DNA from: JAWLBY01 sp041687455
GTDB taxonomy: Bacteria; Pseudomonadota; Gammaproteobacteria; Xanthomonadales; Xanthomonadaceae
DNA length: 64,000 nucleotides
Reading direction: 5' to 3'
Assembly: GCA_041687455.1 (NCBI GenBank)
Contig: JAWLBY010000010.1
Span: forward strand, 1 to 64,000
Within the stretch, counting starts at the first letter, position 1, and each line of letters begins with the position of its first letter. A program made the position numbers and the translations under genes. Of the stretch, positions 7,210 to 14,982 are shown in pieces. The notes under the pieces are model-generated. The model saw nothing but the letters and a program-made list of their open reading frames with translations, made no database searches and was not told the DNA's origin.

Positions 7210-7469
7210 CGTGGCAGGTGGTGTTCGCCCGTCACGCCCAGAAGGACGCCAAGAAGCTCTCAGCTGCTGGTCTACGACCAAAGGCAGAAGCGTTGCTTGC
7301 CGTCATCCGGGAAAATCCTTACCAGAACCCGCCGCCTTACGAGAAGCTCGTCGGCGATCTCGCAGGTACGCTCAGTAGGCGGATCAACATCCAGCACCGA
7401 CTGGTCTACGAAGTGCTTGAGGAAGAGCGAGTAGTGAAAGTGTTGCGTATGTGGTCTCACTACGAATAA
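7206..7469 (+). CDS. yoeB: YoeB-type mRNA interferase toxin
   Basis: This 87-residue RelE-superfamily toxin starts with GTG (VTWQVVFARHAQKDAKKL) overlapping the antitoxin stop. Family features visible are NPYQNPPPYEKL, LSRRINIQHRLVYEV and the C-terminal RMWSHYE, where the histidine and tyrosine correspond to the catalytic end of YoeB. Known YoeB enzymes cleave mRNA at the ribosomal A site after the start codon. The length is typical (84-90). A strong terminator follows 14 bp after the stop, so the pair forms a closed two-gene unit. Confidence 0.88.
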   Translation: MTWQVVFARHAQKDAKKLSAAGLRPKAEALLAVIRENPYQNPPPYEKLVGDLAGTLSRRINIQHRLVYEVLEEERVVKVLRMWSHYE

Positions 7470-7483
7470 GCACTGCGCCGCAG

Positions 7484-7520
7484 CCCCGGCTGCTCTCTCA
7501 TGAGAGCCCGGGGATTTTTT
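7484..7520 (+). terminator. Rho-independent terminator of yefM-yoeB
   Basis: The left arm ccccgg (7484-7489) and gctctc pair with gagagcccgggg (7502-7513), with a two-base bulge and a tcat loop, followed by six T at 7515-7520. This is the clearest intrinsic terminator in the window. Confidence 0.8.
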
Positions 7521-7599
7521 CTCACTACAGCCCCGAAGGTTCCCGTGTCACGAGGGTCGGGCGCGCATTTGACTGGCCGGATTTGGCCGGTTCTCGCCC

Positions 7600-8301
7600 G
7601 TCACTCTCTCGGCCGTACGTTTGCCAAGGCGCGAACCCGTTTGTCGTCGCGCTGCTGTCGCTGCTGATCATGCACCACTATCCGACCATCGAAGCCGACG
7701 GCGATACCGGTCTGGTCCGCTCGATCGCCGATTCGGCGGCCCAGTCGCGAGGCGTCCACGGTGCGCTGATCGCGCTGCTGCTGATCCAAGCGATCGCGCT
7801 GCTCGAGTTCGTCCGGATCGGTCGCGCCGACTGGCGCAACCGCAGCGGCCTGCCGCTTTGGCTGGTCGCGCTGCTGACGATGATCGGTGCGGCCTTGATC
7901 AGCGGCTTCGTGTCGCCCGCGGTCGCCGAAGGCATGCTGCGCCGCAGGACTGATGCCGCCACCCGTGGCGCCGACTTGCTGCGGCAGGCGTTGCACACCA
8001 ACCAGGCGCTGGCAAAGTGCGCCGTGTTCGCCGCGGCGACGGCGATCGCGCTGTGATCGCTGCGCCTGCCGTCGCGGCCACGCATCCGGGCGATCCGTTC
8101 GTCATCTCCACCGCCATTGTCGGCATCGCGCTGCCGATGCTGGCGGTCGGTGGCTTCGCGATCGCCGGCCTGCGCCTCGAAGTCACCATGATGGTGGCAG
8201 TGTTGCTCGCCGAGTCGGCGTGGGTGATCGCGGTCGGAGGGCTGATGCTCGGCGGGGCACTGCGTGGACCGATGCAGTCGAACGACGATCAGAGGGCGTG
8301 A
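7600..8301 (+). pseudogene. Membrane protein remnant, no start, internal stop and frameshift
   Basis: The first frame encodes hydrophobic helices (FVVALLSLLIMHHYP; GALIALLLIQAIALLEFVRIG; LWLVALLTMIGAALISGFVS) and then meets TGA at 8053, where a tryptophan codon would continue the helix pattern AIALxSLRL. Hydrophobic coding then resumes in another frame (IVGIALPMLAVGGFAIAGL; MMVAVLLAESAWVIAVGGLM) up to 8301. No start codon with a ribosome site is found. So at least one nonsense change, one frameshift and a lost N-terminus separate it from a working four- to five-helix membrane protein. I do not recognise the family. Confidence 0.65.
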
Positions 8302-8358
8302 CGGTGGCCGGCCGCTACTGAATCCGATCAGCGCCGGCGCAACCGACGCCGTCGCCGC

Positions 8359-9996
8359 TCAGTCGAAACCGTTGGCGAACACGATGCGATCGTCGAGCGC
8401 GAAATCGATGCCGGTGACATCCGCGTCGCCGATCACGATCGGCATGGCGGCGGTGAACGCGGCCGCGTCGGTCGGGATGACGCAGTCGATCGCTTCATGC
8501 AGCTGGCACGGTGGTTCGGCGCCGAGTCCGATCGCACGTGCATGGTAGGTGCCGGCCGGCAGTCCGGCCGTCGTGTACACCTCGGTTGCCGGGTAGGTCG
8601 CGGTCCAGACGACGCTGCCGGCGGCATCGGCGATATCGATGCGGGCCGGCAGGCTGCGTGTGGTCCACAGCGAAATGACCGAGCCCGAGATCGCCGGCTC
8701 GCGCTGCAGCGTAAAGTCGTACGGCGCCGCGGCGAGGCCGCCGCCCAGGCTGATGCCCTGTCCGTCGTCGCAGTCCGCCTGCAGGCACGGATCGCCCGGC
8801 CAGCGTTGGTTCTGGTAGCCGGCCGTGTTCGCGGTCGCGAGCCGGATTGTGCCGGTCGGCAGGTAGTCGAGCACGTAGCGACCATCGGCGGCGGTCGTCG
8901 TGCGGTGGATCGGCGACCAGTCGTCGAACAGCGTGATCTGCCGGAACGCGATCAGCTCGACGCCGGCCAACGGGCCGCCGCCGTCGGCCGCGACCACGGT
9001 GCCGGCGATGCCCGCTGCCGGGCCGAGGTCGAAATCGAGCTCGAGCGCGGCCGTCGACGAGACCTCGACGACGTCGCCGGCATCGCTCGGACAGCTGCCG
9101 TGACAGGCGACGTCGGGATAGCGCCGGGTGTCGTAGTACGGCACGGCTGTCTGCGATCCGAGCGACATCGAGACGCGGTAGCTGCCATCCGGGATGGTGC
9201 TGATCCGATAGCGTCCGTCGTCATCGAGCGTCGTCGGTTGCACGATCGAGCTGCCGCCGGTCGACGGCGTGAACCGTGCCGACACGGCACGATTCGCCAG
9301 GGGCGCGCCGGTCTGCCGATCGCGGACAACACCGGTGACCAGCGAGCCCTCGTGCAATGCGATCTGCAACGACAGCAGCTGGCCGGGTGCGAGCAGCTGC
9401 TTCGGTGCGTCGAACAGCGACGCCGGCGGCGATGGCAGGCCGTCGAAGCACTGGCCGAAATAGGTGCCACCGTCGTAGTCGCTGGCACAGATCGCGTAGC
9501 GTTCGGATGGCAACGTCAGCGTCACCCGACCGTTCGCGTCGGTGACCGGCGTCGCGACGAGGCTGTCGCGCGCCACGTTGATCCGGATGCCGCTCAGGGG
9601 CGCACCGGAAGCGGCGTTGGTGACGACGACTTCGAGCGTGCCGTCGCCGACCGGAAAGAGATCGATGTCCTGCACGACCGTCGAACCGGACGCATGTTCG
9701 ATGAAGAGCGCCGAGTCGGCGTAATCGGGATGGCTGGTGAAAAGCTGCAGATTGCTGTCTGCCGACGGGCTGGACAGCGTGTAGCTGCCGTCGGCAGCCG
9801 AGACGGTCTCGTCGAGCGTCTCGCCGTTCCACGGCGTGGAGGGCTTGTACAGCGACATGCTGGCGCCTTCCACCGGCGTGCCGCTGATGCCGTCGCGGAC
9901 GATGCCGCTGAAGCTCACCTGGGCCGCCGCCTGCATCGCCGGCGCGAGCGTGACCAGCACGGCGAGCAGCATGTGCTGCAGCTCACGAAGCATCAT
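8359..9996 (-). CDS. Secreted protein with carboxypeptidase-regulatory-like repeats and a GFD tail
   Basis: The 545-residue protein has a signal peptide at residues 1-26 (LLAVLVTLAPAMQAAAQ). It then carries about five Ig-like carboxypeptidase-regulatory repeats of the pattern G-x-V-x-D-x-x-x-G-x-P-x-x-G-A with tips such as DADGRYVLDYLP or DDDGRYRISTIP, at roughly 28-110, 118-195, 215-300, 330-410 and 440-500. Such repeats are structural and often bind or present other domains; no catalytic domain is visible. The C-terminus RIVFANGFD matches tails I have seen on exported proteins of this bacterial group. ATG 9996 or 9993 is the start. It stands alone, flanked by pseudogenes. Confidence 0.8.
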   Translation of the reverse strand: MMLRELQHMLLAVLVTLAPAMQAAAQVSFSGIVRDGISGTPVEGASMSLYKPSTPWNGETLDETVSAADGSYTLSSPSADSNLQLFTSHPDYADSALFIEHASGSTVVQDIDLFPVGDGTLEVVVTNAASGAPLSGIRINVARDSLVATPVTDANGRVTLTLPSERYAICASDYDGGTYFGQCFDGLPSPPASLFDAPKQLLAPGQLLSLQIALHEGSLVTGVVRDRQTGAPLANRAVSARFTPSTGGSSIVQPTTLDDDGRYRISTIPDGSYRVSMSLGSQTAVPYYDTRRYPDVACHGSCPSDAGDVVEVSSTAALELDFDLGPAAGIAGTVVAADGGGPLAGVELIAFRQITLFDDWSPIHRTTTAADGRYVLDYLPTGTIRLATANTAGYQNQRWPGDPCLQADCDDGQGISLGGGLAAAPYDFTLQREPAISGSVISLWTTRSLPARIDIADAAGSVVWTATYPATEVYTTAGLPAGTYHARAIGLGAEPPCQLHEAIDCVIPTDAAAFTAAMPIVIGDADVTGIDFALDDRIVFANGFD

Positions 9997-10035
9997 GTCG
10001 AATCCTCTTGTTTTTGTTGTCCGCACCGGCACCGT

Positions 10036-10387
10036 CGCGACGGCGGGCGTTCTGGCAATGATAGCGGCCCTCGCTCGCGGGCGCCGGGCGAGCCGGTTCG
10101 GGCGGCTGCGCTAGCCAGCGGCGTCGTCGCCGACCGGCGCGGCAGCGCGTGCGGCGCGGAGGGCTGGCATTCGCTGCCGGAGCGGGCGGCGTCGATGACG
10201 CTTCCGGCAGCATGCGCGGCGCCCGCGTGGCGCGGCAGCGTGATGTTGAAGGTCGTGCCGTCCGTGGCGTCCGGCCCGACCTCGGAGCGACCGCCGTGGG
10301 CGCCAGCAATCTCGCGGACGATGTACAGGCCGAGGCCGACGCTGCGGGTATCGCCGGGCTTCGTGCCGCGGACCATCGGCGACGCAT
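10036..10387 (-). pseudogene. Histidine kinase remnant, only the ATP-binding C-terminus left
   Basis: From 10387 downward the frame reads SPMVRGTKPGDT and then GLGLYIVREIAGAHGG, the G2 box of a HATPase domain, and ends the homology with TTFNITLPR. In intact kinases the DPMVRG-type segment sits deep inside the ATPase domain, so at least 300 residues are missing. Homology stops exactly where site B begins (10389), which points to truncation by an insertion at that point. The reading after LPRH is low-complexity and probably decayed. There is no start codon for a functional protein. Confidence 0.75.
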
Positions 10388-10388
10388 A

Positions 10389-10418
10389 TAGTCACGCTTC
10401 CATGCAGAAGCCAGACTG
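10389..10418. repeat. Dyad resembling a tyrosine-recombinase core site (site B)
   Basis: The left arm tagtcacgctt (10389-10399) is identical to that of site A at 6544. It is followed by an 8-bp spacer (ccatgcag) and a right arm aagccagactg that matches the reverse complement of the left arm at 8 of 11 positions. It lies at the exact point where the histidine kinase gene is cut, so it is a good candidate for the left end of the element that runs rightward. A related half-site, atatggtcacgc (13936-13947), lies about 100 bp before the integrase gene. Confidence 0.6.
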
Positions 10419-10894
10419 CCGCCCCCATTGGCGGGCGAGCAGCCACGAGAGGGGACACAGACTGGTCGGCGCGCGACCGGCTGCTATTGGCCGAACTGGT
10501 CAGTCCGCCGGAGATCCGGATAGCGGTCAGACGGGGGTTGCCTACCGACGAGCGCTTAGCGAGCCCCGAATCGGAAGGGCATCGCTCGCATCACACGTCG
10601 GTGCACACGCGATAGCGGTGACCGCTTGGTGCCGGATCTGAATCAGGTTCCGGATCCGTTCGCCGGCTTCTTGCTTGACGTCCCCCCCGGGGATCTCGAC
10701 TCCGGCCCGGCGGAAAAGGTGCAGGCCTCACGACAATGCTGCACCGCCGATAATGGGGTGTTATCGGTGATCACTCCTTCGAGTCGGCGACCGAGTTTCG
10801 CGAAACCCGACTGTTCTTGCCTCCTTTCAGCGAGTCCAAGCGGGGTGCTTTCCTTCACGATGTGCCTGCAACTCCACGATTGGTGAGGAAGGCA
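10419..10894. other. Gene-free, hairpin-rich region upstream of the MobI-like gene (possible oriT)
   Basis: No gene is supported here. Three inverted repeats lie in the last 150 bp: ccgataa / ttatcgg (10747-10753 and 10761-10767), the 12-bp palindrome gtttcg-cgaaac (10795-10806), and agtcgg / ccgact (10782-10787 and 10807-10812) around it. In SXT/R391-type elements the transfer origin lies directly upstream of mobI, so position and structure both fit an oriT. This is inference, since no nic motif was recognised. Confidence 0.35.
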
Positions 10895-11452
10895 ATGAAA
10901 GCACTTGGCCACACAGAGCTGGCGCAACGGGTCTCAGACGGGCTGCGCGCAGAAACGAATAAGGACGTTGCGACGCAGGGATCTACACGTACGCCATGTG
11001 ACGATGCGCGACCCTACGAAGACTGGCATGAGTTCCACCACGATGTTGCCGAAATTCGGAATGCTGCGCGCATATCCCTGCTTAAGGATGCGGCCGAACT
11101 CGCTGGTGAGTTCTACCAGCGACGCGATGCTACTCGGCAGCGAATAGACCAAGGCGAAATGGGAGCGTGGCTAGCTCTGAATTTTCTCGTGGTGGAGCGT
11201 CGGACCGGAGAGATCGAGCTTCGGTGGCAGATCGCGAACGGGCGCGGAGAAAGGAAGCGTCATCGGCACCTCCGCAAGCGACGAAACTCGCTTGTCTACC
11301 ACATTAGTTCCCTTTGCAGCGAAGTTAACCCAGCGTATAAGCCTCTTATTGTCGACATTGAAATGCGCGCTCGCGCACTTCGGCATAAGTACGAGCTGAT
11401 CAAAAAGCTTGACAAATTCCTGCGTTCCGTTGCGAACACCAACCCTGCTTGA
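10895..11452 (+). CDS. Possible MobI-like mobilisation accessory protein
   Basis: The 185-residue basic protein starts after GAGGAAGG at 10884-10892. The middle part (GAWLALNFLVVERRTGEIELRW) is followed by a very basic stretch with HRHLRKRRNSLVYH, then NPAYKPLIVDIEMRARALR and a coiled C-terminus (HKYELIKKLDKFLRS). This order resembles MobI(A/C) proteins of SXT/R391 elements and IncC plasmids, which bind next to oriT and are needed for transfer. The resemblance is by layout only and is not certain. Base composition is visibly less GC-rich than the backbone, consistent with transfer. Otherwise it is an island protein of unknown function. Confidence 0.4.
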   Translation: MKALGHTELAQRVSDGLRAETNKDVATQGSTRTPCDDARPYEDWHEFHHDVAEIRNAARISLLKDAAELAGEFYQRRDATRQRIDQGEMGAWLALNFLVVERRTGEIELRWQIANGRGERKRHRHLRKRRNSLVYHISSLCSEVNPAYKPLIVDIEMRARALRHKYELIKKLDKFLRSVANTNPA

Positions 11453-11601
11453 CCGCAAGGAGGAGCCTGCTGCTAAAGCCCGTAGGTAGCGCCTCGTAGG
11501 CAGGCATGGCTGGATTGAACAAATCGAACTTGGGGTCCGCAAGCAAAAAATGCGGCAGGCGGCTGCAATGCGCGCATCGAATCCGATCGCAGCGGCCGGA
11601 T

Positions 11602-11946
11602 TCAACCGGGCAGGAGCGTGGCGGAGAATTCGCTCAGCGAAATCTCAACTGCATCGGCGTCGACGCGGGCTGCTAACTCCGACTGCGGGCGAGTGGATCG
11701 ATCATCCACGGTCTGCGGGTGGTTCTCCCTACGGGTGTGAATGCTCGTGCTCTTCACCTCGATCCGTGCCAGATGCAGCTCATTGTTGCGAACGCCCAAC
11801 GCGAACCCTGCCTGCTCCGCCATGATTCCCAGCGCGGTCAGCCGCTTTATGGATTCCGAAGCTGGCTCATTTGCGCTCTGGATGTAGCTCTTGATCGCTT
11901 CGGCAATGCGGCCCCTACCGAGGTACACAGAGATGATCTTGCTCAC
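11602..11946 (-). CDS. ParR-like adaptor partner of the actin-like protein
   Basis: The 114-residue protein starts at GTG 11946, overlapping the stop of the parM-like gene (GTGA). Residues 1-50 (MSKIISVYLGRGRIAEAIKS, then SESIKRLTALGIMAEQAGF) look like a short beta strand plus helices, compatible with a ribbon-helix-helix DNA-binding fold. Residues 70-114 are polar and probably disordered, ending in EISLSEFSATLLPG. ParR proteins have this two-part plan: an N-terminal domain that binds parC repeats and a C-terminal tail that contacts ParM. The name rests on size, position and coupling rather than clear sequence similarity. Confidence 0.55.
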   Translation of the reverse strand: MSKIISVYLGRGRIAEAIKSYIQSANEPASESIKRLTALGIMAEQAGFALGVRNNELHLARIEVKSTSIHTRRENHPQTVDDRSTRPQSELAARVDADAVEISLSEFSATLLPG

Positions 11947-12950
11947 GCTGCTCTCAGGGCAATTTCTCGGGCGAGGTGCAGGAACCCCAAAGCATTTGAG
12001 CTCACCGGATCATCGACGACATGCACGTCGACTGTAGGGAATGCGGCCCGGAACGCGGCCTCGCTATCCACTGCTCCTCCACCAGCCAAGATCACGGCGT
12101 TCAGGTCTCGCGCCTCCTCACCCAGCGATGATCGAAAAGCCGAGATTGCGTTGCGAACCACCGTGTTCACGGCGCCAACGATGAAGGGCTCGATGCTTAC
12201 TGTTTTGTTCCCGAGTTGCAGCGTTTTTTGTCCGGTTCGGCGCGCCGCGTCTATCCGCTCCCACGACACGCTCCGTCCGACCGATTTCTCGACTTGGCGA
12301 GCGGCTTCTGTGGCAACGGCTCGGCCCGCGTAATAGCTACTGTTGCTGGCAACGTGCCGAATGCTAGCTCCGCGCATGAGCACCCAGTCGAACGAGTAAT
12401 GGCCGATGTCGACGACTGCCAGAAGATCGTGCGCAGAGATACGCACTCCGCGCGCTCGAGCCTGATTGCCGAGAAACGAAGCGAACGTGCCAGCTGGCTG
12501 GGGCACTACGACTGCCCGCTCAACCGTGATCCTGACTCCGTTTGCAACCAGATGAGTGCCTTCGATCCGGCTCTGCAGCCAATGCGTGCCTGCAGGAGCG
12601 AACGCTTCCGAGACCGGTAATCCGACGACAAGCGTCGAGATGCGCTCGTGCCCAGCTCGCAGCAGGAGCGCGTGGAAGAGTGCGGTCCACTCCGCGGTTC
12701 GTGGGAAGCAGGCGCTATTGTCTCGGACGTAGTCCTGGATCATGGTCTGATCGACGCAAGCGACCCACGGTTCGTTGTTGACAGTGACCTTGATGCCGCC
12801 ACAGATATCGACGTCACCGTTCGGATAGCGAGGGAACAGTCCGATGGGACCTGCTCCAGATGGAAAGATCTGAGACCTGATCCCCTCCTGGGTTGCATGG
12901 GCAAGCTTGCTCTGACCGTATCCGATGTCGATTCCGACTGCTGCTTTCAT
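11943..12950 (-). CDS. ParM/StbA-like actin-family ATPase
   Basis: The 335-residue protein starts at ATG 12950, set by GAGGAG 4 nt upstream rather than the ATG at 12971. Actin-fold ATP-binding motifs are present: phosphate 1 at the N-terminus (AVGIDIGYGQSKLA), phosphate 2 in the middle (LLAVVDIGHYSFDWVLM) and the adenosine motif near the end (AVILAGGGAVDSEAAF). Plasmid ParM proteins form filaments that push sister plasmids apart. SXT/R391 integrative elements carry a similar pair (SrpM/SrpR) to stabilise the excised circle. The operon runs ParM then ParR-like, with an operator-like region just upstream. The cargo here would be the excised form of this element. Confidence 0.8.
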   Translation of the reverse strand: MKAAVGIDIGYGQSKLAHATQEGIRSQIFPSGAGPIGLFPRYPNGDVDICGGIKVTVNNEPWVACVDQTMIQDYVRDNSACFPRTAEWTALFHALLLRAGHERISTLVVGLPVSEAFAPAGTHWLQSRIEGTHLVANGVRITVERAVVVPQPAGTFASFLGNQARARGVRISAHDLLAVVDIGHYSFDWVLMRGASIRHVASNSSYYAGRAVATEAARQVEKSVGRSVSWERIDAARRTGQKTLQLGNKTVSIEPFIVGAVNTVVRNAISAFRSSLGEEARDLNAVILAGGGAVDSEAAFRAAFPTVDVHVVDDPVSSNALGFLHLAREIALRAA

Positions 12951-12971
12951 GTTGCTCCTCGTCAAAGGCAC

Positions 12972-13020
12972 ATTGATATTGCATCAATACCTATGTGGAC
13001 TGCATTGAATCCACATAGGT
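12972..13020. promoter_or_regulatory. Two adjacent dyads upstream of parM-like gene (operator or centromere)
   Basis: An inverted repeat attgat / atcaat (12972-12977 and 12983-12988) is followed without a gap by the perfect 11-bp inverted repeat acctatgtgga / tccacataggt (12989-12999 and 13010-13020). The region is AT-rich and lies 22-70 bp upstream of the parM-like start, where the promoter must be. In parMRC systems ParR binds repeats that are both centromere and operator, so autoregulation by the downstream ParR-like protein is likely. This is inferred from position and symmetry. Confidence 0.6.
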
Positions 13021-14052
13021 GGCTTGCACGCTGAGAGTTGGCGTGTGATGCGGACTGTGCAGCTAAGAACAGTGCCCGTGCAATGTTGACACCGTGTGAC
13101 GCGAAGACGCGTGTCCTGATGGGACATTCCAAAAGGGTCGTACGGGCTAAGGCGGGGCGCGGAGAAGGGGTGATGCTGCTGACCATTCCAGAAAAGAGAC
13201 GGTTGTGGATCTAGATCTTGAAATAACTGGTATGCCTAGCTTCGAGCATCCGTCGGCATGAACTAAAACTCCGTCCGACAGACGTAACGGATCTGCATGG
13301 AACGCTGCGGACTCCGGCGGAGATCCGTGGCTACACACAAGTCAAAGTGGAGGCGTGCGGACAAAGTGGCGTGCATCTGCGCTGACAACACTTGCCGGCG
13401 CGCTGCGCGGTGAGGTAGCGTCCACTCCGAGCCCGCGGAATGCGGGATGAAGCCCCAGGGGGAAACGCCCCCCTCGACCTATCGGGTCGGCGCGGCGAAA
13501 TGCGCACCACGGTTCGAACGTCTCGCCTTGTCTCAGCGTGCGCTAGGCTTGCACAGCCTCGCTTTTCACCGGCTTTCTCAACGGTATGTCTCGCCGCTCA
13601 TTCGGTCGCAGACTCAAATGCCGACGATGTGTCGGTTGCGCTTCATGCGGTCCTCGTGCCGCGCATATTGCGTGCAGCACTTCGGGCCGATCGCTAAGGA
13701 TCCGCGTGGAAGCATCGCTCGCACGATTCGCATCGATTTGGCGTAAGCCACATCGCTGCCAATGACATCGATTCTTCATGCGCTAGCATGCCGCTCTTCA
13801 TTGGTTCGCGACGCGAACACATGGTCAGCCGTCAAGGCACCGTCCTTCCGCCCGACTTCGTCGACCGGACGCAGGCCACGCCCGTCCATCGGGCGCACAC
13901 ATTCCGCTTTGCGGACACACTCGAGGATGCCTGAAATATGGTCACGCACTTACCGATTTGGCGGAGACCTCGAGCAAACCACTTTGCATGCAGCACGGCC
14001 GGCTGCGAGAGGGGAACGAACAGGCCACATCTATGCGAGTGAGGCGATGACG
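13021..14052. other. Gene-free structured region between parM-like gene and integrase
   Basis: About one kilobase without a supported gene. It contains a small dyad acgcg / cgcgt (13099-13112), three hairpins in a row at 13432-13489 (cccgc / gcggg; a 6-bp arm pair aggggg / ccccct; cgacc / ggtcg), and the GTCACG half-site at 13936-13947. The integrase Shine-Dalgarno GAGG is at 14041. Reading frames across 13440-13746 lack ribosome sites and family features, and the hairpins better explain their composition. Possible roles are a structured RNA, integrase promoter control, or recombination arm sites. Confidence 0.45.
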
Positions 14053-14982
14053 ATGTGCTCGGTTCGGCGCAATTTCGGGTTTGGGCGGAATATCGACTAC
14101 GCCGTTTCACAGGCACTGCGAGCGATGTACGGCGACGGCAGCTTCGCGACGCGGCATGCTCACATGGCACGGTGGCGAGTCTTTAGTCGGTTCCTGAAAG
14201 GCAAGGGGGTGCATCGGTTCGAGCACATCAGCGCGGAGTTGGTGGAAGAATACGCGCGCTTGCTGGCCGCCGCGGTTAGCGACGGAATCACATCAGTCTC
14301 GTACGCTGTGAATATTCTCAGTACGGTGAATGTTGCGAGCCGTGCGGTGCGTGGCGATTCGCGCATTACGGTTTCCCCTTCGCGGTTCATTGGCAAGCGC
14401 AGATGTGTGCGCGAAGATTCTCCCGACGGACTGCACTGGGATGCCGTGGTTGCGTTGTCGCAGACACTCGACGCCAAAGGGCTCCCGCGAGCGGCACGTG
14501 CGGTCCTGCTCGCCCGTGCGTGCGGCATGCGCCTGCGGGAAGCGCTTCTCGCGAACATCCCTAGATTGCGGCACGAAGCGAGCGAGTTCGGGCGCATCAA
14601 CATTGTTGACGGAACGAAAGGCGGGCGCCGCGCTGAGCGATGGATAAGAGTAGACGAGCGCGTGTTGCATGCTCTAGCGATGTGCGGCGACGTGCGGAAT
14701 CTGCTGGAGTGTCCGAAGAGCTTGCGTTTGCGAAAGGTCTATCGCGGGGAAGTCGCGCGTGCCCGGGAGATCATGGCTATCAACGGGGTCGGCGGTTATC
14801 ACGAGCTGCGGGCGAGCTGGGCCTGCTCGCGGTACGAGGAAATTACCGGCCGAGAAGCACCTGCCGTTTGCGAGAGCCTCTTGACGGACGATCTCGACAA
14901 GGAAGCGCGGTCGCAGATCGCGAAGGAGCTCGGGCATGGCCGGCCCAGTGTAAGTTCTGCATATGTGGGGCGTGGTCGATGA
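14053..14982 (+). CDS. Tyrosine recombinase of the Integrase_1 type
   Basis: The 309-residue protein starts MCSVRRNFGFGRN; ATG 14053 is 8 nt from GAGG, while ATG 14047 is only 2 nt from it. Residues 10-115 are the core-binding domain (FATRHAHMARWRVFSRFLKG). The catalytic domain shows the first arginine in CGMRLREALL near 160, HELRASWA near 249 (HxxR), ELGHGRPSVSSAY near 292-304 (second histidine and nucleophile tyrosine). All catalytic residues are present, unlike the recombinase at 54-740. It ends YVGRGR, and the stop overlaps the next start (ATGA). It is the likely driver of excision and integration of this element. Confidence 0.85.
   Translation: MCSVRRNFGFGRNIDYAVSQALRAMYGDGSFATRHAHMARWRVFSRFLKGKGVHRFEHISAELVEEYARLLAAAVSDGITSVSYAVNILSTVNVASRAVRGDSRITVSPSRFIGKRRCVREDSPDGLHWDAVVALSQTLDAKGLPRAARAVLLARACGMRLREALLANIPRLRHEASEFGRINIVDGTKGGRRAERWIRVDERVLHALAMCGDVRNLLECPKSLRLRKVYRGEVARAREIMAINGVGGYHELRASWACSRYEEITGREAPAVCESLLTDDLDKEARSQIAKELGHGRPSVSSAYVGRGR

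Noticed and set aside
8497..10641. 714-residue open frame opposite the carboxypeptidase-regulatory protein
   Set aside because: Shadow of the secreted protein and the kinase remnant; runs across site B.
13501..13560. Possible tRNA-like T-loop (ggttcgaacg)
   Set aside because: No acceptor or anticodon stem could be formed around it.
13440..13746. Small frames in the gene-free region before the integrase
   Set aside because: No ribosome site or family pattern; three hairpins explain the local base composition better.
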